DNA of 64,000 nt, taken from Flavobacterium sp. Its GTDB lineage: Bacteria; Bacteroidota; Bacteroidia; Chitinophagales; Chitinophagaceae. The notes beneath the pieces were generated by a model. The model saw only the letters and a program-made list of their open reading frames with translations, had not been told where the DNA came from and did not search any database. Position 1 is the first letter of the stretch. Each line of letters begins with the position of its first letter. Below are positions 1 through 9,478 of this stretch, one piece after another. The translations under genes and the position numbers were made by a program. The stretch spans positions 49,883-113,882 of the forward strand of contig JASGCX010000001.1 in assembly GCA_030053925.1 (NCBI GenBank), given 5' to 3'.

Positions 1-285
1 AAAGGTGAAACGTGAAAAGTGAATGGTGAAAAGTGAATGGTTGAAAGTGAATGGTGAAAGGTGAATGGTGAAAACGTGAAAGGTGAAACGTGAAAAGTGA
101 ATGGTGAAAAGTGAATGGTTGAAAGTGAATGGTTGAAAGTGAATGGTTGAAAGTGAATTGTGAATGGTGAATGGTGAAAAGTGAATTGTGAATTGTTGAA
201 AGTGAATGGTACGTTTTGAAAGATGAATTGTGATAAGTGAAAAGTGAATTGTTGGAAGATAGTGATGAATTGATAATTATGAATT
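1..285 (+). repeat. Degenerate heptamer tandem array upstream of gyrB
   Basis: The first 285 bases are almost entirely consecutive 7-bp units of the form GTGANNN. The variable three bases take only a few values (AAA, AAC, AAG, ATG, ATT), interspersed with GTTGAAA units. A 50-bp block at 5-54 recurs exactly at 83-132, so the array has grown by segmental duplication as well as unit by unit. Units decay towards 285. The array is cut by the window edge, so its full length and the gene before it are unknown. From 286 to 492 I see only an ordinary AT-rich leader of gyrB. Confidence 0.9.
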
Positions 286-471
286 TGACTGCAAAAAGTG
301 GTTGCTGAAAGGGGTTACAAAAAGCCGCTGTGTGCAACGCAACAGGTGCTAAATAGTAGTACGAAAGTTTGTCCCCAAAAAATAAAAATACAGGTTTAAA
401 AATGTGGAAAATGAGGCGCAGCAAAATGCCCTTAAAGCCCATAAATAGCTTATCTTCACGCCCTTTCTTAA

Positions 472-2460
<1,989 letters not shown>

Positions 2461-2490
2461 TATTTAAAAGTAAAATAACTAGATATTTAT

Positions 2491-2528
2491 AAAAACCCCT
2501 TGAAAATTGTACTATTTCAAGGGGTTTT
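2491..2528 (+). terminator. Rho-independent terminator of gyrB
   Basis: The inverted repeat AACCCCTTGAAA / TTTCAAGGGGTT with a short AT loop ends in a run of T. It starts about 30 bases after the gyrB stop codon. Confidence 0.85.
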
Positions 2529-2530
2529 GC

Positions 2531-2898
2531 ATTAAAAAAACTTCAACCCTAATATTTAAACTTAAAAGTGTGTGTGTATTATAAGTAGATAAAAAGCCAA
2601 AACTTGGCGTATTAACAACTAATAAAAATATTTATTGGCAAAGTTGATGGTAGAAACGTTTAAGATAAAATTGAAAATATTATCTGAGAATATCAACAGC
2701 AATACACCGCACATTAGAATAAATACGATGCAAATGAATTATAACAGATAGCATACTACCAATAATTTTGATAATTAGGTATTACAAACTCAAGTGGCTA
2801 AAAATGTTTAAGATAATTATTTGCATTAGCATACAATACATTTTCTATGCCCAAAAATAAAGCGTAAATAACGCTAGGTGTACTAAATATTGATGTAT
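2531..2898. other. AT-rich intergenic region, no gene seen
   Basis: This is about 370 bases of very AT-rich DNA between gyrB and a porin-like gene. It has only tiny dyads, for example AGCGT/ACGCT near 2861, and two loosely similar stretches containing GTTTAAGATAA (near 2655 and 2800). No open frame with a convincing start or composition was found on either strand. Confidence 0.6.
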
Positions 2899-2931
2899 AA
2901 TTATAGAATTTTTAAAAAAAATTCTATAATT
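2899..2931. promoter_or_regulatory. Perfect 15-bp inverted repeat upstream of a beta-barrel gene
   Basis: AATTATAGAATTTTT at 2899-2913 is exactly complementary to 2917-2931, leaving a three-base loop. It sits 65 bases before the start of the next gene. It could be a leader hairpin, an operator, or a terminator remnant. It contains no GC clamp, so a strong terminator is unlikely. Confidence 0.5.
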
Positions 2932-2995
2932 ATTTGTTTTGTATATAGTCATTCATTACTATTGCATTTTAATAACAAAAACAACAAATCACAAA

Positions 2996-3574
2996 ATGAA
3001 AAAGTTCTTCTCAATGCTTGTTTTATCAAGCACATTGTATTCTGCATCAGCACAATTATCATCAGAAGGTATTCGGTTCGGTGTGAAAGCAGGTGTTAAC
3101 TTAGCTAACGTTTCTGTTAAAGCGTCAGGTGTTTCAGTATCGCCAAGTTCTTTAGCAAGATTAACAGCGGGTGGTTTCGCAATTTTTCCAATTGGAGAAA
3201 AATTTGCCCTACAACCAGAATTATTATATTCAGGTATGGGTTATAAAGTAAACAGCGATAAAGTAAAGCTTGATTACATCAGTTTACCAATATTGGCTAA
3301 ATATAAATTTGCCAATGGTTTAGCAGCTTACGCAGGACCACAAATTGGATTTTTACTTTCTGCTAAAGCTAATGACGAAGATGTAAAAGATGGCATTAAT
3401 AGTACAGACTTTGGGGCAGCATTTGGTGCAGATTATACTCTTTCTAGTGGCATCAACTTTTCTGCTAGATATTTAGTAGGCTTATCAAATATTGTTAAAG
3501 AGACTAACAGTGGTGTCACTACAAAAAACAACGCATTTACATTCACAATTGGTTATGTTTTTGGTTCTAAATAA
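2996..3574 (+). CDS. Secreted outer-membrane beta-barrel protein
   Basis: The 192-residue product starts with a clear Sec signal peptide (MKKFFSMLVLSS, cleavage near SASA-Q). The rest has alternating hydrophobic and polar strands, glycine turns (FGVKAGVNLANV, YAGPQIGFLLSA) and an aromatic-rich last strand ending TIGYVFGSK. This fits the PorT/OmpW-like eight-stranded barrel family common in Bacteroidota (the outer membrane protein beta-barrel type). The frame is open 19 codons further upstream, but the signal peptide begins at the ATG at 2996, so I use that start. The ligand or role cannot be read from sequence. A terminator follows. Confidence 0.8.
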   Translation: MKKFFSMLVLSSTLYSASAQLSSEGIRFGVKAGVNLANVSVKASGVSVSPSSLARLTAGGFAIFPIGEKFALQPELLYSGMGYKVNSDKVKLDYISLPILAKYKFANGLAAYAGPQIGFLLSAKANDEDVKDGINSTDFGAAFGADYTLSSGINFSARYLVGLSNIVKETNSGVTTKNNAFTFTIGYVFGSK

Positions 3575-3604
3575 TACCACCATCTAAAGATATACTTGCA
3601 TTTT

Positions 3605-3634
3605 AAAAAGGCCATCAATTCGATAGCCTTTTTA
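3605..3634 (+). terminator. Terminator after the first barrel gene
   Basis: Eight-base arms AAAAAGGC/GCCTTTTT surround a small loop and run into a T tract, 30 bases after the stop codon. Confidence 0.7.
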
Positions 3635-3741
3635 ATTTTCTCCAAGTACCAATTTACCGCCTTTGAAATTTATGCAACACAAAAAGTATTTTACAGCAAA
3701 CACTTTGTATTATTGCTTATTAATTACCAAATAAATACAGT

Positions 3742-4332
3742 ATGAAAAAAATAGTTTTTGCTTGTTTATTATGTTTAGGCTTTCTAGCTACTATGGCACA
3801 AGAAACTGATAAAAAATGGCAATTTGCAGTAGGTGCAAGTGCATTGTTACCTAGCGGAAAATTTAGCGACTATTACAATGCTGGCTATGGCGGTGAGGTA
3901 GAAGTAAGTTATCTATTTAATGAGCAATTTAGCTGGTACGTAAAATCGGGCTACGGCATTTTTTCTGGTAAAAAGAATACGTATACAGTTAACTACAGTG
4001 GCATTCCTATTAACTTCGATTATACATCACCTAAAATAGGCTTCATACCTATTTTGGGTGGGCCACGCTACACTATTGGTAATTTTTCGGTAGGTGTAGC
4101 TGCTGGTGTAGGTATTTATAATTTTAAGAACGAAGGCAATGCCTACAACGTTGTTAGCGATACCACAGGCCTAAGCTTTACATACCGCCCCGAAATTGCT
4201 TATACAACAGGCAAGTTTAAAATTGCGGCTTCGTACACATCTTCTACCGTAAAATTAGATGAGCAATTCTCTAGTTTTGTAGACTTGAAAAACGCTACTT
4301 TTTTGGGTTTAAAGCTGTTTTATCAATTTTAA
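3742..4332 (+). CDS. Second secreted outer-membrane beta-barrel protein
   Basis: This 196-residue protein has a Sec signal peptide (MKKIVFACLLCLGFLATMA, cleavage before QE). Repeated amphipathic strands begin with the typical first strand WQFAVGASALLPSGKFSDYY, and the protein ends in the aromatic residue expected for outer-membrane assembly (LKLFYQF). It resembles the same general barrel class as its upstream neighbour but is not an obvious recent duplicate. The upstream gene has its own terminator, so this gene is probably transcribed separately. Function is unknown; a small outer-membrane porin-like or adhesion protein is likely. Confidence 0.75.
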   Translation: MKKIVFACLLCLGFLATMAQETDKKWQFAVGASALLPSGKFSDYYNAGYGGEVEVSYLFNEQFSWYVKSGYGIFSGKKNTYTVNYSGIPINFDYTSPKIGFIPILGGPRYTIGNFSVGVAAGVGIYNFKNEGNAYNVVSDTTGLSFTYRPEIAYTTGKFKIAASYTSSTVKLDEQFSSFVDLKNATFLGLKLFYQF

Positions 4333-4490
4333 GCACAGTCATAAAAAAATTAGTCACATTACCTGATACAGAAATGTGGATTAGTTTTTACACAGTTTTT
4401 TGCCTTATTCTCAAATAAACTTGTAGTTTGTGCTACTAATTTATTTACTAACCAATGCCTACATATTTTAGGCGTTAAAACTAAAACAAA

Positions 4491-4697
4491 ATGGATACAA
4501 GTAAGATGATTAAAGCATATTGCTTAAAGACAAAAGAAAAAAATGTACCAATGCAAGATGCAGTTATTACCAGAACCGCAAAAGGTGGTTATATGGCTGG
4601 TGGCCATGATGGTAAAGGGAACAAAATGGCAGCTATTTTAGGCGAAGCAAAAGCTTTACAAGCTATCGCTGATGGTGTTGCTAAAAAAGGTTTCTAA
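4491..4697 (+). CDS. Small conserved protein, DUF5679-like
   Basis: This is a 68-residue cytoplasmic protein. The core IKAYCLKTKEKNVPMQDAV resembles the start of the small DUF5679-type proteins, which normally carry a YCxKC pair. Here the second cysteine is a threonine, so metal binding through that pair is not expected. The tail (EAKALQAIADGVAKKG) looks helical. The resemblance is from memory of the motif and is not certain. A methionine five codons downstream (MIKAYC) is an alternative start. A perfect bidirectional terminator follows. Confidence 0.65.
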   Translation: MDTSKMIKAYCLKTKEKNVPMQDAVITRTAKGGYMAGGHDGKGNKMAAILGEAKALQAIADGVAKKGF

Positions 4698-4707
4698 TTC
4701 AACCATA

Positions 4708-4754
4708 TTTACACTAAAAAAGCTATCCCCAAAGGATAGCTTTTTTAGTGTAAA
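4708..4754. terminator. Perfect 21-bp bidirectional terminator
   Basis: Arms 4708-4728 and 4734-4754 are exactly complementary with a five-base loop CCAAA. The stem holds AGCTATCC/GGATAGCT flanked by A and T runs, so it can terminate transcription in both directions. It lies between two convergent genes. Confidence 0.9.
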
Positions 4755-4772
4755 TAACCCAGCATTTGTTAT

Positions 4773-5138
4773 TTATTGTTTAGCAGCAATAGCTACAATG
4801 GCAATATTATTTTCTTTAGTGCCTTCTAGTTGATAGCCCATCGCATTAATGCTTATGCCTACTATCTTCTTATTACTATCTCTCTTAAACAAAGCCTTGC
4901 CTTGTAAAGTTACTATTACATACAAATCTTCACTTTCTTTTTCTAAGGCAGAAGTACCTGCAGAAGAACTCATTACTAAAGCGCCGTTTTCTAAAGTAAC
5001 CGTTACATCGGGCACCACGCTACCCGATGGAAATACATACTTACCTACATACTGTTCTAGTGTAGTGTCTTGTTGCTGTGCATAGCTTGCAATACCAAAG
5101 CCACATACCAGCGTTACTACTAGCATTATTTTTTTCAT
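4773..5138 (-). CDS. Small secreted hypothetical protein
   Basis: This is a 121-residue protein with a signal peptide (MKKIMLVVTLVCGFGIASYA-QQ). The mature part begins TTLEQYVGKYVFPSG and continues as short beta strands (VTVTLENGALVMSS, DLYVIVTLQGKALFKRD). The YVGKY opening and strand pattern resemble the DUF3471-like domains found at the end of secreted serine hydrolases, here standing alone. Localisation is probably periplasmic. No catalytic residues are evident. Confidence 0.65.
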   Translation of the reverse strand: MKKIMLVVTLVCGFGIASYAQQQDTTLEQYVGKYVFPSGSVVPDVTVTLENGALVMSSSAGTSALEKESEDLYVIVTLQGKALFKRDSNKKIVGISINAMGYQLEGTKENNIAIVAIAAKQ

Positions 5139-5205
5139 AGCCGTTTTTATTTTGTTTGTTTAAAGATAGTATTTAAAGGCTTTTTGCCAAATTAATTTAC
5201 TACAA

Positions 5206-6129
5206 TTACTTCAAGTTTTCTAAAGCAGCTTCTACGGTTGCATAATTGTATGTAAACCCAGCGGCCAGTACTTTTTTGTTGCTTACGTTAGCACTTTTTA
5301 GCACCTCAATACTCATTTCGCCAAACATTATTTTAAGCACAAATACAGGCACATGCAATGGTATAAAACAACTTTTACGCAGTATTTTAGCCAGCGTAAG
5401 TGTTAGTGTTTTATTACTTACAGGCTTACTTGCCACCGCATTGTACGCACCCTTCATTTGCGGTTGTTCTATTGCATACACAAATAGCTTGCACAAGTCT
5501 TCTACATGTATCCAACTTATCATTTGCTTGCCGCTACCAAGTATGCCCGCAATGCAAAATTGCAATGGCTTTTTAAACTCTACTAATGCACCGCCAGTAT
5601 TGCTAAGCACAATACCCATACGCAGCTTTACCAACCGCTTACCTAACTGCGTTACAGGCTGTACACTTTTTTCCCAAAGCCTACAAGTTTCGCCCAAAAA
5701 GGCTGTATCTGCAGGTGCATCTTCTTCAAAGCCATTGGCTAGGCTTTCTGCCGTATCTGCACCGTACCAGCCTATTGCCGATGCGCTTACCAGGGTTTGT
5801 ACTTTATTAGGCAATTTTGCCAAAGCCGTTACCAAAGTAGCACTGCTTTTAGTACGACTATCTACAATCTCTTGTTTGCGTTCGGTACTCCAGCGTTTAT
5901 CTACCACACCAGCACCAGCTAGGTGAATAATATGATCGGCCTTTGCCAATGCTTCTGCATCTATTTCCTGCCTATAAATATTCCATTGCGCATGGCTTAC
6001 CTTGGCATGAGGGCGCATTTTACTAGGTTCACGGCTCAAAATAATTACATCGTAACCCTTAACCACCAACAATTGCATCAATTGTTGCCCCACCATACCA
6101 GTACCACCTGTTATTAAAACCGTTGCCAT
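5206..6129 (-). CDS. TIGR01777-type NAD-dependent epimerase-like protein
   Basis: The 307-residue protein is an extended short-chain dehydrogenase. The nucleotide-binding loop TGGTGMVGQQL lies at residues 6-16, and the family signature stretches follow (HLAGAGVVDKRW, ASAIGWYG, RMGIVLS, SWIHVEDLC). The C-terminal 50 residues match the DUF1731 tail of this family. E. coli YfcH and human SDR39U1 are family members; their substrate is not established. The frame stays open 19 codons upstream, but the Rossmann fold begins at the ATG at 6129, which is therefore the start used. Confidence 0.85.
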   Translation of the reverse strand: MATVLITGGTGMVGQQLMQLLVVKGYDVIILSREPSKMRPHAKVSHAQWNIYRQEIDAEALAKADHIIHLAGAGVVDKRWSTERKQEIVDSRTKSSATLVTALAKLPNKVQTLVSASAIGWYGADTAESLANGFEEDAPADTAFLGETCRLWEKSVQPVTQLGKRLVKLRMGIVLSNTGGALVEFKKPLQFCIAGILGSGKQMISWIHVEDLCKLFVYAIEQPQMKGAYNAVASKPVSNKTLTLTLAKILRKSCFIPLHVPVFVLKIMFGEMSIEVLKSANVSNKKVLAAGFTYNYATVEAALENLK

Positions 6130-6383
6130 TGCTAATACTTTAGTTATACCTACAAAGATGCACAGGGATAGCTGTACCAACAACAAAATGTCATGCTGAC
6201 AAAAGAAATATCTTCACTTGTACCTTCTGTACATTTATGGGGCTTTATTGTAGCGTAGATATTATTTGGCATAAAGCAACAAAGAAGGTAAAGGCACAAA
6301 AACTTTATTGTATGCCGAGGCACGAAGTAACTAACCAACTGAAACTAAAGAAAAGCAATTGGTGATAGCAAACACCCACAACC

Positions 6384-6411
6384 TTGTTAGTGCCTAACAA
6401 CTAGTTGGTAG
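6384..6411. repeat. Nested palindromes at the edge of the cassette-like region
   Basis: TTGTTAG-TGC-CTAACAA (6384-6400) is a perfect hairpin and overlaps the near-palindrome CTAACAACTAGTTGGTAG (6394-6411). Read on the minus strand it contains GTTAGGC, which fits the integron R' box consensus GTTRRRY. A related CTTGTTAG word occurs near 9350 at another gene border of this region. From 6130 to 6753 there is otherwise only repeat copy A and no credible gene. Confidence 0.45.
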
Positions 6412-6497
6412 CTATGTAAATGGTTGTAGCGTTCTGTAAGAACCTTTGGTACTGCACCTTGCGCCAAAGCTTCCTATTAAACAGCATTGAAACATTA

Positions 6498-6672
6498 TTG
6501 TTGCTACCCACCAATTTTTCTTTTAGAACTATACAGCGATTTGAAGTTTCTATTGCCGTTGTTGCGTATTCAACCAACAACAAAAGAGATGTTTAGCTAT
6601 TAAAAATGCAAAGTAGCAGTTGTTGGTATGCACACACATATTTGCTTGCCCTAGATACCAACAATGGCGAAA
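6498..6672. repeat. Cassette-border repeat, copy A (175 bp)
   Basis: This segment is repeated nearly identically at 7200-7375. It starts TTGTTGCTACCCACC and ends CAACAATGGCGAAA. Within it TTGTTGGTAT (6620-6629) and ATACCAACAA (6655-6664) form a perfect 10-bp hairpin stem with a 25-base loop. It lies downstream of the VanZ-like gene. The two ends of the repeat are imperfect inverted copies of each other, as in integron attC sites or miniature inverted-repeat elements. Confidence 0.85.
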
Positions 6673-6753
6673 GAAAAGCTGTTGACGAAAGCCACGCTAA
6701 TACAGGCGAAAAGGCTAAGAGTAGCTTTGGGCATTTGGCTATTCTTGTAACTG

Positions 6754-7185
6754 TTAGCGGTTGGTTGTTTTCTTTTTTAGCTGCCTGTTTTTAAAGAGGT
6801 TGTTATAAATTATGTGGCTAACAAACCCAGTTAAGATTGTAGCAATAATATCCCAAATGTCTATTGGTTTACCAAGCAAAGGATGTGCAAGTTCAAACAC
6901 TACAACACTAAATGTTCCAAGTTTTAGTAAGTAGTTTCCTTTTGTGGTTTCGTTGGATAAAATTGCAATTAAGAAAAATATAGTAGGCAAAGTTCCAAAA
7001 GTATTACCCAAAGTATCGGCAATATGAAAGTCATTAATTTTATTCTTGTAGATATAAGGGCGGTAAATAGGCCGTCCAACAAACTCATAAATAAGTAAAG
7101 CCGAAATTCCTATTGCAAAATTGATTGCTTTGTATGTAGTAAGTTTCCAATTCGTAAGTACTGAAATAAAATCGTTTATTCTCAT
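6754..7185 (-). CDS. VanZ-like small membrane protein
   Basis: This is a 143-residue protein with about four membrane segments (near residues 18-35, 62-82, 86-103 and 112-130). Two similar motifs are spaced as in VanZ family proteins: HIADTLGNTFGTLPTIFF and later DIWDIIATILTGF, with an acidic residue at the start of each helix. VanZ-like proteins are widespread and mostly of unknown role; glycopeptide resistance should not be inferred. The gene is bracketed by repeat copies A and B, stands alone, and looks like cargo of a cassette-like array. Confidence 0.6.
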   Translation of the reverse strand: MRINDFISVLTNWKLTTYKAINFAIGISALLIYEFVGRPIYRPYIYKNKINDFHIADTLGNTFGTLPTIFFLIAILSNETTKGNYLLKLGTFSVVVFELAHPLLGKPIDIWDIIATILTGFVSHIIYNNLFKNRQLKKKTTNR

Positions 7186-7199
7186 AACGCTATGTCATT

Positions 7200-7375
7200 T
7201 TGTTGCTACCCACCAATTGTTATTTTGGAACAATAAAAGCGATTTGAAGTTTCTATTGCCGTTGATGCGTATTCAACCAACAACAAAAGAGATGTTTAGC
7301 TATTAAAAATGCAAAGTAGCAGTTGTTGGTATGCACACACATATTTGCTTGCCCTAGATAGCAACAATGGCGAAA
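7200..7375. repeat. Cassette-border repeat, copy B (176 bp)
   Basis: This is a near-identical copy of 6498-6672. It fills the gap between the VanZ-like gene start and the restriction endonuclease stop. Its right stem reads ATAGCAACAA instead of ATACCAACAA, which makes the outer ends (TTGTTGCTA at left, TAGCAACAA at right) a 9-bp perfect terminal inverted repeat. ATAACG lies just outside on both sides (7184-7189 and 7376-7381). Confidence 0.85.
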
Positions 7376-7390
7376 ATAACGTTGAAATAA

Positions 7391-8014
7391 TCACTTTAAA
7401 TATTTGACCTTTTCCTCTGTAATAATTTGATTGCTTTCTATTACTTTAACTGTAGGAGGTTCTGAAAATTTGTACCCCTTAAGTTCTTCAATTAATTCAT
7501 TAAAATCATTGCTTGTAGCCACAACCACATTGTCAAGTCCAATAACATCACCACTTTTAATTTTAGCTTTCACACTTTTTGCTTCATTTACTTCAAGGGT
7601 AACTAAATAGCTCAGTGCTTTTCGATGCACATATTTTAGAGCAATTGCCTCTAAGTCAGCCTGTTTATAACGTTCTCTTAAACTTGTTTTAGCAGATATG
7701 CAAATAGGGCCTCTTTCTGTAGTGTAAAACATTAAGTCGTAAACTACATTTGGAACAAACGCAACTTTTGCACTTATATATAAGGGTAAAAGATTTTCTC
7801 TTGCAAACAAAGTAGCCAAAATATACTCAAATATTTTACCATTTAGGTTATTATTACCTTCTGGATGCTTTTGATAGGTTTCCCAATAAGTTGAAATATA
7901 GTCAGATGGCTTTTTATATTTTATATCTAAAAAATTTGGAAATAAGCTATCAAAAACAATTTCTGCTTTATTATTAATACCTACAGTTATCCCTAATTGA
8001 TTTAATTTATTCAT
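7391..8014 (-). CDS. Probable type II restriction endonuclease
   Basis: This 207-residue protein is encoded directly behind a DNA C5-cytosine methyltransferase and overlaps its end by 8 bases, the usual layout of a type II system. A PD-(D/E)XK-like core is suggested by VVYDLMFYTTERG followed by CISAKTS (residues about 93-116), where the aspartate and the lysine could bind metal. The helical start and GKIFEYILATLFARE also fit such nucleases. I do not recognise the specificity family. Base composition is more AT-rich than the core genes nearby. The assignment rests on context plus the weak motif. Confidence 0.65.
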   Translation of the reverse strand: MNKLNQLGITVGINNKAEIVFDSLFPNFLDIKYKKPSDYISTYWETYQKHPEGNNNLNGKIFEYILATLFARENLLPLYISAKVAFVPNVVYDLMFYTTERGPICISAKTSLRERYKQADLEAIALKYVHRKALSYLVTLEVNEAKSVKAKIKSGDVIGLDNVVVATSNDFNELIEELKGYKFSEPPTVKVIESNQIITEEKVKYLK

Positions 8015-9278
8015 TATTTCGCAGAATTAGTTCTAAAATTTTGTTTGCAGTAGCTTGAATTGCGGGCACGGCAACTGAGTTACCAAATTGCTTATATGCA
8101 GATGCGTCTGCCACTGGAATTAGATATTTATCAGGGAAGCCTTGTAACCTTGCCCATTCTCGTGGTGTCATTTTTCTTATACCATGTCTATTCACCGTGC
8201 CTTTAATATGAGTAGTTGGCGTATAATCTGTTATTCTATTATCTATCACTAAATTCCTTTCTCGCCCCATGCCTCCAACTACAATTGAATTGGCAATACC
8301 ATCATCGGGAATAATTGCATAACCAAAACCATTGCCTTTACTCTCGTGTCTTGCTTTGTGATTTTCCAAAGTTTGTACATATTGAGTTGAAAGATAGTAT
8401 TTGGTAGGCACGGTCTTATCTTCCTTAACTTGAGAAAATGTTAGTTTTTTATCAATAGGCTTGGGATACTCAAAAGATGTTATTCCTAAATCTTTTCTAA
8501 AGCCCACTATATATATTCGTTCTCGTTGCTGCGGTACGCCAAAATCCTTAGCATTAATAATTTGTGGTTCTGGTACAAAATAATTTAAATCATTGCGAAG
8601 CACATCGAGTATTTTTTCTAGTGTTCTACCGCCATCATGATTTCTTAATCCTTTTACATTTTCCAAAAAAATTGCTTTAGGTTTTTTTTGGGCAATAATT
8701 TCAGCTACATCAAAAAATAATGTCCCTCTTGTGTCTTCAAATCCACCTCGTTTACCCGCAATTGAAAATGCCTGACAAGGAAAACCTGCACATAAAACAT
8801 CAAATCCATCTGGTATGTAGGCTTTCGTATCTTCTTTGGTAATATCACCAAATGGTGTTTCGCCAAAGTTCGCTTTGTATGTGCGCTTTGCTTCTTTATC
8901 CCATTCGCTGGTAAAAACACATTTACCGCCTAAATTTTGCATAGCTAACCTAAAGCCACCAATGCCTGCAAATAGGTCTATAAACTTAAATTTCGGTTTA
9001 TCTATTGGCGGAAAAGGAATATCAAAGGTTTCAAAAATACCATACTGCAATGCTTCCTCAGCAGCTAAATAGGTTATGTTTTCTTTTGGAAATTTACTTG
9101 CTAAAATATTTTTTGTAAACTGTATTGCATCAGTCTTATAAAATTCCGAAACGCCATTTGTATTGTTGTGGATATAGTGAGTTATTACGGCTTCTATATT
9201 GTTCTCGGGTTCTACAACACGCACTCTGAACTTTTTTCCAAATACTTCCTCTAACGATATCTTCTCTTTAAAATTCAT
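8007..9278 (-). CDS. DNA C5-cytosine methyltransferase of a type II system
   Basis: This enzyme methylates cytosine within a specific site to protect host DNA from the adjacent nuclease. The conserved blocks are in order: FIDLFAGIGGFRLAM (motif I), AGFPCQAFSIAGKRGG (IV, catalytic cysteine near residue 167), FLENVKGL (VI), QQRERIYIVGFR (VIII), then a target-recognition region, MTPREWARLQGFP (IX) and KQFGNSVAVP (X). A 95-residue N-terminal extension precedes motif I, which is unusual for a minimal methyltransferase and could aid recognition or regulation. The 423-residue length is otherwise normal. The target site cannot be read. The gene is flanked by repeats, suggesting transfer. Confidence 0.93.
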   Translation of the reverse strand: MNFKEKISLEEVFGKKFRVRVVEPENNIEAVITHYIHNNTNGVSEFYKTDAIQFTKNILASKFPKENITYLAAEEALQYGIFETFDIPFPPIDKPKFKFIDLFAGIGGFRLAMQNLGGKCVFTSEWDKEAKRTYKANFGETPFGDITKEDTKAYIPDGFDVLCAGFPCQAFSIAGKRGGFEDTRGTLFFDVAEIIAQKKPKAIFLENVKGLRNHDGGRTLEKILDVLRNDLNYFVPEPQIINAKDFGVPQQRERIYIVGFRKDLGITSFEYPKPIDKKLTFSQVKEDKTVPTKYYLSTQYVQTLENHKARHESKGNGFGYAIIPDDGIANSIVVGGMGRERNLVIDNRITDYTPTTHIKGTVNRHGIRKMTPREWARLQGFPDKYLIPVADASAYKQFGNSVAVPAIQATANKILELILRNNE

Positions 9279-9395
9279 GTAATCCTGTAAGTTTATGTTT
9301 GCAATTTCGCAAGTTTTTACATTAAAATTCTAAAACTTACCCACTTGTTAGCACAACTTCATTGTTGCATTTTAAAACCTACCTAACCAATTTTT

Positions 9396-9451
9396 AGCAG
9401 TTGTTGGTATGCACACACATTTGCTTGCCCTACATACCAACAATGGCGAAA
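9396..9451. repeat. Cassette-border repeat, copy C (partial)
   Basis: This 56-bp segment matches the right part of copies A and B, from AGCAGTTGTTGGTATG to CAACAATGGCGAAA, with a two-base deletion in the loop. The 10-bp stem is perfect. It separates the methyltransferase from the S1-like gene. The left half of the long repeat is replaced by related but diverged sequence (AACCAATTTTT, GTTGCATTTT). Confidence 0.8.
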
Positions 9452-9478
9452 ATGAAGCCTGCTTTGCTGCTTCTTACG

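Noticed and set aside
1-285. CRISPR array at the start of the window
   Set aside because: The repeats are contiguous 7-bp units with no unique spacers and no cas genes are present. The same applies to the other arrays.
6606-6794. A 62-codon plus-strand frame beginning inside repeat copy A
   Set aside because: It consists mostly of repeat sequence, has no ribosome-binding site or family resemblance, and ends opposite the 3' end of the VanZ-like gene.
6754-7185. Vancomycin-resistance function for the VanZ-like protein
   Set aside because: Only the general membrane-protein family pattern is present and no other van genes are nearby.
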